The notes under the pieces: model-generated
Seen by the model: only the letters and a program-made list of their open reading frames with translations
The model's database searches: none
Told to the model about the DNA's origin: nothing
From: an uncultured Collinsella sp.
Lineage (GTDB): Bacteria; Actinomycetota; Coriobacteriia; Coriobacteriales; Coriobacteriaceae
Direction: 5' to 3'
NCBI GenBank assembly: GCA_900541175.1
Contig: UQIT01000006.1
Location: 1 to 64,000, forward strand
Length of the DNA: 64,000 bases
Made by a program: the position numbers and the translations under genes
In this document: in pieces, positions 1 to 7,523 of the stretch
How positions within the stretch are numbered: position 1 is the stretch's first letter
Layout of the letters: each line of letters starts with the position of its first letter

Positions 1-41
1 TGTCCCCAACGACTAGTCACTGGGGACGTTCCTAAATGACT
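1..41. repeat. GGGAC-loop hairpin pair, left copy cut by window edge
   Basis: Positions 15-41 form a 27-nt element whose ends, agtcact and aaatgact, are nearly complementary around a loop with ggggacgttcc. The first 14 bases carry the opposite-strand version (gtccccaacgact), so the window opens inside an inverted pair. Nearly the same 27-mer recurs at 20374-20400 and, inverted, at 56416-56442. It lies just beyond the 3' end of the acetyltransferase gene. Confidence 0.7.
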
Positions 42-58
42 AGGTATGGCTGCCAGGT

Positions 59-700
59 TTAGGCTGTTAGGTCGAGTTCGTAGAGGAAGCTTTCGCGCGG
101 CATGTCGTGACGGCGCTCTTCGCGGTTAGCGCGGTGCGTGGCCGTGCGCTTAAAGCCGTGCAGCTCGTAGAACTTCCACGAGCAGTTGGAGTCGGTGTAC
201 AGGTGCGCCCTCGTCGCTCCAAGTGAGGACAGGTGCGAGACCGCGGCATCGAGCAGAACCGTGCCAACGCCCAGGCCATGGACATCGCGATCCACGGCAA
301 GCAGCGTGACCTCGTTGTCGTGCGGCAACGGGCTGCTCTCGAGCAGGCGGTTGTTGGTCCGGATGGTTGCGCGCACAAACGAGAGGTACTCGGCGCAGGC
401 ATCGGGCTCCAGCTCACGCATCTGCGATAGCAGCGCGCGTTCGGTATCCATCCAATGTTCCTTAACGGTGGCGCCGGAGCTCTGTCCTGCGCGTGCAAGC
501 GCAATGCCGCGTGCCTGGCCGTCGATTACGGCAACCTGCGAAAACGTCGACGACGAAAGGCAATAGGCGAGGTCGCACGCGGCCTCAAGGCGGTTGTACT
601 CATCGTTATCCGAATTGTTATGCCAAAGCTGTTGCAGAATCAGCGCGATGGCGTCGAAGTCTTCGGTATCAAACGGTCGGTAGAGAACCCGCGAGACCAT
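59..700 (-). CDS. GNAT family N-acetyltransferase
   Basis: A 213-residue protein of the GNAT fold, which transfers an acetyl group from acetyl-CoA to an amine; the substrate cannot be told from sequence. The acetyl-CoA binding motif A is visible at about residues 137-150 (RDVHGLGVGTVLL), followed by the C-terminal strand with YTDSNCSWKFYELHGF, typical of motif B. The ATG at 700 follows a purine-rich AAAGAGG stretch. It is transcribed away from purH and stands alone. The roughly 75-residue N-terminal part before the core is longer than in minimal GNATs. Family assignment is firm, function open. Confidence 0.85.
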   Translation of the reverse strand: MVSRVLYRPFDTEDFDAIALILQQLWHNNSDNDEYNRLEAACDLAYCLSSSTFSQVAVIDGQARGIALARAGQSSGATVKEHWMDTERALLSQMRELEPDACAEYLSFVRATIRTNNRLLESSPLPHDNEVTLLAVDRDVHGLGVGTVLLDAAVSHLSSLGATRAHLYTDSNCSWKFYELHGFKRTATHRANREERRHDMPRESFLYELDLTA

Positions 701-977
701 GGTGCCTCTTTCTTTTGCGGATGCATATCGAGCACAGTTCTACCACGCTATTGGCATCTAATTATGGTGCCCCTGTGTTCCATGAACTCACCGTGCCCGG
801 TGCCATGCCCATCCCCTCCGCTCGCAAACTTTTTCTGCACATGCGCCCGTTGCGGGGTGCATCGATGCGCTCGATGCGCTACATTAAATCAGTATTTTCA
901 ATGCCGCTGCGCGAGCGCTGCAGATCGACGTATCACCGACTCACAGAGCACGGCGGCGTACCAGACAGGAGGACTGC

Positions 978-2585
978 ATGGGATCTGATGTGAAGATCGC
1001 ACGCGCGTTGATCTCGGTTACCGATAAGACGGGCGTCGTCGATTTCGCACGGACGCTGGTTGACGACTTTGGCGTCGAGATCATCTCTACGGGCGGCACG
1101 GCTCGTGCCATCGAGGACGCGGGCATTCCCGTGACCCCCATCGAGGAGTTCACGGGCTATCCCGAGATGATGGACGGCCGCGTTAAGACCCTGCACCCCA
1201 AGGTTCATGGCGCGCTGCTGGCCCGCCGCGATTCCGAGCAGCACATGCAGGAGGCGGCTCAGCACGGCATTAAGCTGATCGACCTGGTCGTCGTCAACCT
1301 GTACGAGTTCGAGAAGACCGTCGCCAACCCCGAGGTCACCTTCGCGGACGCCATCGAGCACATCGACATCGGTGGCCCCTCCATGCTGCGCTCTGCCGCC
1401 AAGAACGCCGCGAGCGTTACCGTCATTTCCGACCCGGCCGACTATGATGCCGTCCTGGCCGAGATGCACGAGACCGGTGGCTGCACCACGCTTTCCACCC
1501 GTCGTCGCCTGCAGGTGAAGGTCTACCAGACCACCGCCGCCTACGATACGGCTATCTCCCGTTGGCTTGCCGCCCAGGCAAGCGACGTGGCGGACACCTC
1601 TGCCAAGCTCGAGATTTCGCTGGAGAAGGTCGACGACCTGCGCTATGGCGAGAATCCTCAGCAGAAGGCTACGGTCTACCGCTTTGCCGAGGGCTGCGAG
1701 AACACCGCGAGCTCGCAGTTCCCGCTCGTTGGCTCCGAGCAGATCCAGGGCAAGCCGCTCAGCTACAACAACTATCTGGATGCCGATGCCGCTTGGAACC
1801 TGGTCCGCGAGTTCGACGAGCCGGCCTGCGTGATCCTCAAGCACCAGAACCCTTGCGGTTCTGCTGTTGCCGAGGACATCACGGCTGCCTACGACCGCGC
1901 CTTCGCCTGCGATCCCAAGAGCGCCTTTGGCGGCATCATCGCCTGCAACCGCGAGGTTCCCTATGAGCTGGTCGAGCACTTTGCCGATCAGAACAAGCAG
2001 TTCGTCGAGGTTATCATCGCCCCGAGCTACACTGCCGAGGCGCTCGAGCGCATGGCCAAGCGCCCCAACTTGCGCGTGCTGGCCACCGGCGGCGTGGACC
2101 ACGGCGCCCAGGTGGAGCTGCGCTCCGTCGACGGCGGCATGCTGGTGCAGGAGGTCGACCACGTGACCGAGGATCCCGCGACCTTTACGTTCCCCACCGA
2201 CCGCAAGCCCACCGACGCCGAGATGGCCGAGCTCGAGTTTGCCTGGAAGGTCTGCAAGGGCGTCAAGTCCAACGCCATCCTGGTTTCCAAGGGCAAGGCC
2301 GGCATTGGCATGGGCCCGGGTCAGCCTAACCGCGTTGACTCCGCACTGCTTGCCTGCGAGCGTGCCGAGGACTTCTGCGAGCGTGAGGGCGTGGAGAAGG
2401 GCGGCTTTGCCTGCGCAAGCGACGCATTCTTCCCGTTCCGCGACAACGTCGACGTGCTTGCCGCGCACGGCGTGACCTGCATCATCCAGCCCGGCGGCTC
2501 CAAGCGCGATGACGAGAGCATTCAGGCCTGCAACGAGCACAATATTGCTATGGTCTTTACCGGCGCCCGCCACTTCCGCCACTAA
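978..2585 (+). CDS. purH: Bifunctional AICAR formyltransferase / IMP cyclohydrolase PurH
   Basis: Catalyses the last two steps of de novo purine synthesis: formylation of AICAR with 10-formyl-THF, then ring closure to IMP. The 535-residue length is normal for the family. The N-terminal IMP cyclohydrolase (MGS-like) domain starts with ALISVTDKTGVVDFARTL and continues through STGGTARAIEDAG and GRVKTLHPKVHGALL. The C-terminal formyltransferase half includes LRYGENPQQKA, the KHQNPCG motif and the end SKRDDESIQACNEHNIAM. The ATG at 978 has a strong AGGAGG site seven bases upstream. It ends at a clear terminator (2615-2650), so it is probably monocistronic. Confidence 0.97.
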   Translation: MGSDVKIARALISVTDKTGVVDFARTLVDDFGVEIISTGGTARAIEDAGIPVTPIEEFTGYPEMMDGRVKTLHPKVHGALLARRDSEQHMQEAAQHGIKLIDLVVVNLYEFEKTVANPEVTFADAIEHIDIGGPSMLRSAAKNAASVTVISDPADYDAVLAEMHETGGCTTLSTRRRLQVKVYQTTAAYDTAISRWLAAQASDVADTSAKLEISLEKVDDLRYGENPQQKATVYRFAEGCENTASSQFPLVGSEQIQGKPLSYNNYLDADAAWNLVREFDEPACVILKHQNPCGSAVAEDITAAYDRAFACDPKSAFGGIIACNREVPYELVEHFADQNKQFVEVIIAPSYTAEALERMAKRPNLRVLATGGVDHGAQVELRSVDGGMLVQEVDHVTEDPATFTFPTDRKPTDAEMAELEFAWKVCKGVKSNAILVSKGKAGIGMGPGQPNRVDSALLACERAEDFCEREGVEKGGFACASDAFFPFRDNVDVLAAHGVTCIIQPGGSKRDDESIQACNEHNIAMVFTGARHFRH

Positions 2586-2614
2586 GTTCCGCCTTGGGAC
2601 AAAATAATCTCCGC

Positions 2615-2650
2615 AAAAGACGGCTGCTCCGTTTGGAGGGCCGTCTTTTT
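2615..2650 (+). terminator. Rho-independent terminator after purH
   Basis: AAAAGACGGC pairs with GCCGTCTTTTT around a loop of about fifteen bases; the run of T completes an intrinsic terminator 30 bases after the purH stop. A TATAAG box directly downstream (about 2653) may start the next transcript. Confidence 0.85.
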
Positions 2651-2666
2651 GGTATAAGAGGACGGA

Positions 2667-3398
2667 ATGACTAACACGAAAGGTATGACCATGCCCCAGA
2701 TTGATGATGCCGAGCTGTTTGGCAATGCCGAGGATCAGCGTGCGTACGAGGACTTTTGCGCTAATCAGGAGGCGGTCGAGAAGTTTACGCTCGACAAGCC
2801 CGCGCTTATCTGCCGCTGGCGCATGTCCAACAAAAAGGTGCCCATGCTCAACCGCCACATCCGTGCGCTATCCGAGCGCCTGGTGCAGGGTGAGCCGCTT
2901 ACCCACAACATGCTCAGCTGGGCCAAACAGCACGTTGAGTGGTCGCTTGCCGAGGGCGATTACACCGCGCACGACGGCGTGCTCATGCTGGTGATCGACG
3001 TCAACGGCAATGCCGCCATGACGGTGGGGGAGTACGAGCCGCTGGCCGATACTTCGGCCAAGGCGCTGCGTGCCCGCTCCGCCGAGGCCCGCTCCGAGGC
3101 CGACGAGACCGGCGTGGCGCCCGAGCTGCTCGCTGCCGTCAACGACGGCGAGCTGGCCTTTGTGGCGCCGGCGGACGAGCACCTGTGTGGCACAGCGACG
3201 CTCATCGAGCAGTTGGCTCAGACCAAGAACATCCCGGTCACGCGCGTGGACATTCCCGCGCAGCTCAAGGGCGCGCTGTTCCTGGTGAGTGACGAGCACG
3301 GCGTGGTTCCCGCCACCGACGCCGATGCCGCCGAACCCGACGCCGCTACGGTCGCCTTTTTCGCCGACGGCTACGAAAAGCTCCGTGCCCGCCGCTAA
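2667..3398 (+). CDS. Conserved hypothetical protein
   Basis: A 243-residue, acidic, Ala-rich soluble protein with no signal peptide or membrane segment; I do not recognise a family. The first half has a conserved-looking block (LICRWRMSNKKVPMLNRH, then HNMLSWAKQHVEWSL), the second half is lower complexity. The ATG at 2667 follows AGAGGA by about five bases; internal ATGs at 2685 and 2691 after GAAAGG are plausible alternatives. It lies alone between two terminator-like hairpins, preceded by a TATAAG promoter box. Codon use matches its neighbours, so it is probably a lineage core gene. Function unknown. Confidence 0.75.
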   Translation: MTNTKGMTMPQIDDAELFGNAEDQRAYEDFCANQEAVEKFTLDKPALICRWRMSNKKVPMLNRHIRALSERLVQGEPLTHNMLSWAKQHVEWSLAEGDYTAHDGVLMLVIDVNGNAAMTVGEYEPLADTSAKALRARSAEARSEADETGVAPELLAAVNDGELAFVAPADEHLCGTATLIEQLAQTKNIPVTRVDIPAQLKGALFLVSDEHGVVPATDADAAEPDAATVAFFADGYEKLRARR

Positions 3399-3433
3399 AT
3401 GATTTTTCTGGGACGGGGATTAAAGAATCATTT
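3397..3433. repeat. GGGAC-loop hairpin
   Basis: aaatgatt and aatcattt form a perfect 8-bp stem around a 21-nt loop containing gggacgggga. The stem overlaps the TAA stop of the preceding gene. A second tggtcccc follows at 3434-3441. Same architecture as the hairpins at 7353, 16552, 17602, 20374, 27843 and 56416, with a different stem. Confidence 0.65.
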
Positions 3434-3576
3434 TGGTCCCCGCCACCGCTGCGAGTGCGAGGCGGACAAAACGCCCCCGTTCGCGAACAGTTCTGTCACC
3501 TGGCACCGCGCGCGGTGCACTTCTGCAGCTTCGCAGCCATAATGGTGGTAAGACAACCAAGAGGGGAGCGGAATCC

Positions 3577-4248
3577 ATGGCGCTGATCTATATCGTTGAG
3601 GACGATGAGCCCATTCGTCGCGAGCTCGCCGATATCCTTGCCCGTGCCGGTTTTGAGGTCGAGGCCTGCGAGTCGTTCGAGCATGTCTCGCGCGATATTC
3701 TTGCCGCCGCGCCCGACCTGGTGCTGCTCGACCTGACGCTTCCTGTCAAAGACGGCCAGCACATCTGCCACGAGGTCCGTCGCGAATCTGAGGTTCCCAT
3801 CATCGTGCTTACCTCGCGCTCGACTGAGATCGACGAGGTCATGGCCATGACACTCGGCGCGGACGACTTTGTGCCCAAGCCCTACAGCGCCCGTGTGCTC
3901 GTGGCGCGCATCAATGCCTTGCTGCGTCGCACCATGGCTACCGGTGAGCGCAGCACGCTCGTCCACAAGGGACTGGAGCTCGACCTCGCCCGCTCCATGG
4001 TCACCAACACGCAAACCGGCGCTAGCACCGAGCTCACCAAAAACGAGCTGCGTATCCTCTCGCTGCTTCTGAGCCGCGCGGGCAAGATCGTTTCGCGCTC
4101 GGCCATCATGCAGGACCTGTGGGACTCCGATGCCTTCGTGGACGACAACACGCTCACCGTCAACATCAACCGTCTGCGCACCACGCTCGAAGAAATCGGC
4201 GTCAAGGGGTATTTGACCACGCATCGCGGCCAAGGCTATTCGGTCTAG
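3577..4248 (+). CDS. OmpR-family response regulator
   Basis: A 223-residue two-component regulator. The receiver domain has the acidic pair at residues 8-9 (VEDDEPI), the phospho-acceptor Asp in LVLLDLTLPVKDG near residue 52, the switch Thr in VLTSRS and the conserved Lys in FVPKPYS. The winged-helix DNA-binding domain covers about residues 125-222 and ends LTTHRGQGYSV. The reading frame is open further upstream, but the ATG at 3577 has a GAGGGGAG ribosome site and gives the normal family length. It abuts the sensor kinase at 4249 and the two form one transcription unit. Confidence 0.93.
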   Translation: MALIYIVEDDEPIRRELADILARAGFEVEACESFEHVSRDILAAAPDLVLLDLTLPVKDGQHICHEVRRESEVPIIVLTSRSTEIDEVMAMTLGADDFVPKPYSARVLVARINALLRRTMATGERSTLVHKGLELDLARSMVTNTQTGASTELTKNELRILSLLLSRAGKIVSRSAIMQDLWDSDAFVDDNTLTVNINRLRTTLEEIGVKGYLTTHRGQGYSV

Positions 4249-5301
4249 GTGCCGGTTATGTCGTTTGCCAAGTTCTTTAAAGATGCGCTGCTTCCCGTCG
4301 CCGTGTGGACGTGCGGCGTGCTGCTGAGCTGCTTTGTGCTGACGGTCGCCGGTGCTCCCGTCTCCATCGTGGTCGTGGCAGTCGGCGTGTCCTTTGTCTT
4401 TGGCATGCTCGGCATTGTGATCGAGTATGCGCGCCGTCGTCGTTTTCTGCGTCAGCTGAAACGCGCGGCCGAGGAGCTGGAAAGCCCCGCATGGGTGCAG
4501 GAGATGGTCCAGTGCCCGACGTATGCCGAGGGCGAACTCGAGTACGAGGTTTTGCGCCGGGTGGGCAAAGCCGCCTGCGACGAGGTGGCAGAAGGCCGCC
4601 GTCAGACCGATGACTACCGCGACTATATCGAGAGCTGGGTCCACGAGGCCAAACTGCCCTTGGCGGCGGCCCACCTGATCTTGGAAAACCTGGACGGCAG
4701 CGAAGACGACCTGTCGCGTGTGGATGACCTGGCACGCGAGCTTGCCCGCGTGGAGCGCTATATCGACCAGGCGCTGTACTACGCGCGCTCGGAAGTCGTA
4801 GAGCGCGACTACCTGATTCGTCGCTGGGATCTCAAGACCTTGGTGACGGGTGCCATTAAGGCCAACGCGCGTGAGCTCATCGCGGCACACGTGGCGCCGG
4901 TGTGCGAGAACCTCGACTTCGAGGTGTTCACCGACGAGAAATGGCTCGAGTTTATTCTGGGCCAGCTCATTCAGAACAGCATTAAATATGCGCGTGAGGA
5001 CGGCGCAAAGATCGAGTTTTCGGGTGCGCTGCTGGACGAGGGCCTGGCAAGCGAGCGCATCGAACTCACCGTCGCGGACAACGGCTGCGGCGTGAGCGCG
5101 GCCGACCTGCCGCGCGTGTTCGAGAAGGGCTTTACCGGCGATAACGGCCGTGCCACCAAGCGCGCAACGGGCATCGGCCTCTACCTGGTGGCGCGCCTGT
5201 GCTCCAAGATGGGCATCGACGTCACCGCGGCATCGGAGCCGGGCGAAGGCTTCGTCGTAACATTCGCCTTCTCGACCAACAAGTTCCAATATTTCGAGTA
5301 G
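4249..5301 (+). CDS. Sensor histidine kinase, BceS-like
   Basis: A 350-residue membrane sensor that phosphorylates the regulator encoded just upstream. Two closely spaced hydrophobic segments at residues 10-60 with almost no extracellular loop resemble intramembrane-sensing kinases of the BceS/GraS type, whose members usually respond to cell-envelope antibiotics. The phospho-acceptor His lies in WVHEAKLPLA near residue 129, as in the BceS subgroup. The N box (LIQNSIKYA), G1 (DNGCGV) and G2 (ATGIGLYLV) boxes of the ATPase follow. The start is GTG at 4249, directly after the regulator stop, or ATG at 4258. No BceAB-type ABC transporter lies next to it, so the signal is unknown. Confidence 0.9.
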   Translation: MPVMSFAKFFKDALLPVAVWTCGVLLSCFVLTVAGAPVSIVVVAVGVSFVFGMLGIVIEYARRRRFLRQLKRAAEELESPAWVQEMVQCPTYAEGELEYEVLRRVGKAACDEVAEGRRQTDDYRDYIESWVHEAKLPLAAAHLILENLDGSEDDLSRVDDLARELARVERYIDQALYYARSEVVERDYLIRRWDLKTLVTGAIKANARELIAAHVAPVCENLDFEVFTDEKWLEFILGQLIQNSIKYAREDGAKIEFSGALLDEGLASERIELTVADNGCGVSAADLPRVFEKGFTGDNGRATKRATGIGLYLVARLCSKMGIDVTAASEPGEGFVVTFAFSTNKFQYFE

Positions 5302-5344
5302 CGCACGCGGCAGACGTCCGCCCAAACAAAAACGTGCCGCCCAT

Positions 5345-5385
5345 GAAAAACGTGCCGCCCCAAACGGGGCGGCACGCCATTTTTC
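5345..5385 (+). terminator. Terminator after the two-component operon
   Basis: gtgccgcccc and ggggcggcac form a 10-bp GC stem (5352-5375) followed by catttttc. A partial direct repeat of the left arm (aacgtgccgccc) occurs 20 bases earlier. Confidence 0.8.
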
Positions 5386-5417
5386 TATCAGCCAACTCGT
5401 TGAAGTAAGGCTGCGAA

Positions 5418-5510
5418 GGCCGCGGGGCCGGGAGGGGTTTCCTAAGGGCGCATCCCGCAGCCGCAACGCGGCGAGGACGTGCCCGTGGAAACCCCGCAGG
5501 CCCCGCGGCC
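5418..5510. repeat. Long GC-rich inverted repeat between convergent genes
   Basis: Arms 5418-5442 and 5487-5510 (ggccgcggggcc...gtttcc and its complement) pair over about 24 bp with a three-base interruption, around a 44-base loop. The element sits between the kinase operon (+) and the stress-protein gene (-), only 13 bases from the end of the latter. No T-run flanks it, so it is not a classical terminator. Confidence 0.75.
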
Positions 5511-5523
5511 GGTGGGAGCAACG

Positions 5524-5961
5524 CTACTTCACGACCAAGATGTCGCAGTCCGTATTGCGTAGCAGGAACGTCGAAATCGAACCCAGCAGCGCATACTTGA
5601 TCGAGGACAGGCCGCGTGCGCCGCAGAGCACCAGGTCGGGCTTGACTACGTCGAGCATCTCGTCTTTGAGCGTCTCGCGAATACGGCCAGCACGAATCAT
5701 GACCTCGACCTCGGGAATGTCAGGATTGGCCTTGGCCTCCTCGAGCTGCTTGGCGATGGAGTTCTTAAATGCCTCCTCTAGGCCGTTGACCAGATCGACC
5801 GGATAGGAACCGGCGCTCTCGAGCGCCGTGGAATCGATAACGTGGCCGATTATCAGCTTGGCGCCGTTGTTCGCGGCGACCTTGATGGCGCGTGCGAGCA
5901 CAAAATCCTGCTGCTCAGTACCGTCGAGTGAAACAAATACCTTGGTGTAGCCCTCGTTCAT
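5524..5961 (-). CDS. Universal stress protein, UspA family
   Basis: A 145-residue single-domain Usp, a cytoplasmic nucleotide-binding protein of general stress resistance. The N-terminal strand TKVFVSLDGTEQQDF and the C-terminal ATP-binding signature G-x2-G-x9-G-S (GARGLSSIKYALLGSIS, then CDILVVK) are intact, so it should belong to the ATP-binding subgroup. The ATG at 5961 is preceded by AAGGAGGAAACC on its strand, a very strong ribosome site. It is transcribed alone and convergently to the two-component operon. Confidence 0.92.
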   Translation of the reverse strand: MNEGYTKVFVSLDGTEQQDFVLARAIKVAANNGAKLIIGHVIDSTALESAGSYPVDLVNGLEEAFKNSIAKQLEEAKANPDIPEVEVMIRAGRIRETLKDEMLDVVKPDLVLCGARGLSSIKYALLGSISTFLLRNTDCDILVVK

Positions 5962-6210
5962 GGTTTCCTCCTTGGTCTATCGCACGGGCGCGGGGCTCGT
6001 GCGTCGGGCGGGCGCGGGCGCGTTGGCCGCCGGACACTTTATCTTGTTGCAGTTATACCCAAGGATTTCGGTTTGACTGCTCGCAATTCTGTGAACGGGC
6101 GAGTTTTTTGGTAAGGGTAGGCGCGGTCGCACCGCCAACGGTTGATAATGGGACATCGCCCGCATCGTCCTCAGAACATCTACCGGCGGGTGTCTAACGA
6201 GGGGGTCCCT

Positions 6211-7191
6211 TTGGATATTATCGAGCTTCTAAAATCTGCCTTCATGGGCCTGGTCGAGGGCATCACCGAATGGCTGCCTGTTTCGTCGACCGGTCACATG
6301 ATCTTGGTGGACGAGTTCGTCAAGATGAACGTGAGCGAGACGTTCTGGAATATGTTCCTGGTCGTGATTCAGCTTGGCGCCATTTTGGCCGTCTGCGTCC
6401 TGTTCTTCCATGAGCTCAATCCGTTCTCGCCCAGCAAGGGCAAGGAGGGCCGTCGCGACACCTGGGTACTGTGGGGCAAGATTGTGCTCGGCTGCATTCC
6501 CGCTGCGGCGATCGGTCTGCCGCTTAACGACTGGATGGAGGAGCATTTCTACAATGCTCCCGTCGTGGCGCTGGCGCTCATTGTGTACGGCGTGCTGTTT
6601 ATCGTGATCGAGAACTGGCGCGCGAGCAAGCGCGAGGAAATGGCCGTTGCCGGTTCGTTTGGTTCGCGTGCTGTGGTGTCGGGTGGACGTCCCGCCGGTG
6701 CGCACTTTGCGGCGCCCGCCGCGGCTACCGCTGAGGATGAGGGCGATGACGAGAATCTGGACTTTGGCTCCATCGCCACGCTCGAGGACCTGAGCTGGAA
6801 GACTGCGCTGGGTATCGGCTGCTTCCAGGTGCTTTCGTTGGTGCCTGGTACGTCTCGCTCCGGTTCTACCATCATCGGCGGCCTGCTTTTGGGCTGTACG
6901 CGTTCGGTGGCGTCCAAGTTTACGTTCTTCCTGGCCATCCCTGTCATGTTTGGCGCGAGTGCGCTCAAGCTGGTCAAGTATTTCATCAAGGGCGGTACGT
7001 TCGGCGCCAACGAGGTCGCTATCCTGGGCGTGGGTTGCGTTGTGGCCTTTGTGGTGTCGCTCATCGCCATCAAGTGGCTCATGGGCTTCGTCCGCCGTCA
7101 CGACTTCAAGTGCTTCGGTGTTTACCGCATCATCCTGGGCATCGTAGTGCTCGCATACTTCTTCGTTCTGGAGCCGATGCTCGGCCTCTAA
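6211..7191 (+). CDS. uppP: Undecaprenyl-diphosphatase UppP (BacA family)
   Basis: An integral membrane phosphatase that recycles undecaprenyl pyrophosphate for cell-wall synthesis and gives bacitracin tolerance. Both catalytic motifs are present: EGITEWLPVSSTGHM near the N terminus and PGTSRSGSTIIGG in the second half. At 326 residues it is longer than usual (about 265-290), because of a hydrophilic Ala/Gly/Asp-rich insert of about 50 residues (GSFGSRAVVSG to ENLDFGSIAT) between the two halves. The likely start is TTG at 6211 with GAGGGGG six bases upstream; an in-frame TTG at 6142 has no ribosome site. Transcription stops at 7236-7277. Confidence 0.92.
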   Translation: MDIIELLKSAFMGLVEGITEWLPVSSTGHMILVDEFVKMNVSETFWNMFLVVIQLGAILAVCVLFFHELNPFSPSKGKEGRRDTWVLWGKIVLGCIPAAAIGLPLNDWMEEHFYNAPVVALALIVYGVLFIVIENWRASKREEMAVAGSFGSRAVVSGGRPAGAHFAAPAAATAEDEGDDENLDFGSIATLEDLSWKTALGIGCFQVLSLVPGTSRSGSTIIGGLLLGCTRSVASKFTFFLAIPVMFGASALKLVKYFIKGGTFGANEVAILGVGCVVAFVVSLIAIKWLMGFVRRHDFKCFGVYRIILGIVVLAYFFVLEPMLGL

Positions 7192-7235
7192 CTTAGTCGA
7201 CGCTGCGCGGCGGCCGGGGCGACAACTTGTCATTC

Positions 7236-7277
7236 AAAGGGGGTGGCATGACCAAAAGGTCTATGCCGCCCCCTTTT
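7236..7277 (+). terminator. Terminator after uppP
   Basis: aaagggggtggcat pairs with atgccgccccctttt (14 bp with one wobble) around accaaaaggtct, then a short T-run. Confidence 0.85.
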
Positions 7278-7352
7278 CATGCCAATTTGTTCGCCCCGGC
7301 CGCCGCTCGCTGCTGCTGCCATGACATCGGCGGTTTCGTGATTGCCAATAGA

Positions 7353-7385
7353 TTGGTGCAAAGTAACCTGACCCCATTGCGCCAA
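7353..7385. repeat. Hairpin of the GGGAC-loop type (variant loop)
   Basis: ttggtgcaa and ttgcgccaa pair over 9 bp (one G-T wobble) around a 15-nt loop with aacctgacccc, the complement of ggggtcaggtt. The stem resembles that of the hairpin at 17602-17632 (tggtgca/tgcacca). Confidence 0.6.
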
Positions 7386-7523
7386 ATCCGCTGGGCGGGC
7401 CTGACGGTGGCGCACGGAGTCGTGGTGTGATTTGCGTCGGTGTCCGCGCGGCTCGGTATACTGGTACGGCTCAAACTATGGCGCCGCCCGCAGGCGCGCC
7501 GTCCGTCAGATGAGGAGTCGCCC

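Larger units (their letters stand above)
7192..7523. other. Intergenic region uppP-pcrA
   Basis: This 332-base gap holds the uppP terminator (7236-7277), one GGGAC-like hairpin (7353-7385) and a TATACT box near 7456 that may be the helicase promoter. I see no coding sequence in it. Confidence 0.6.

Noticed and set aside
933..2858. A 641-codon minus-strand frame opposite purH
   Set aside because: Antisense shadow of purH without recognisable domains.
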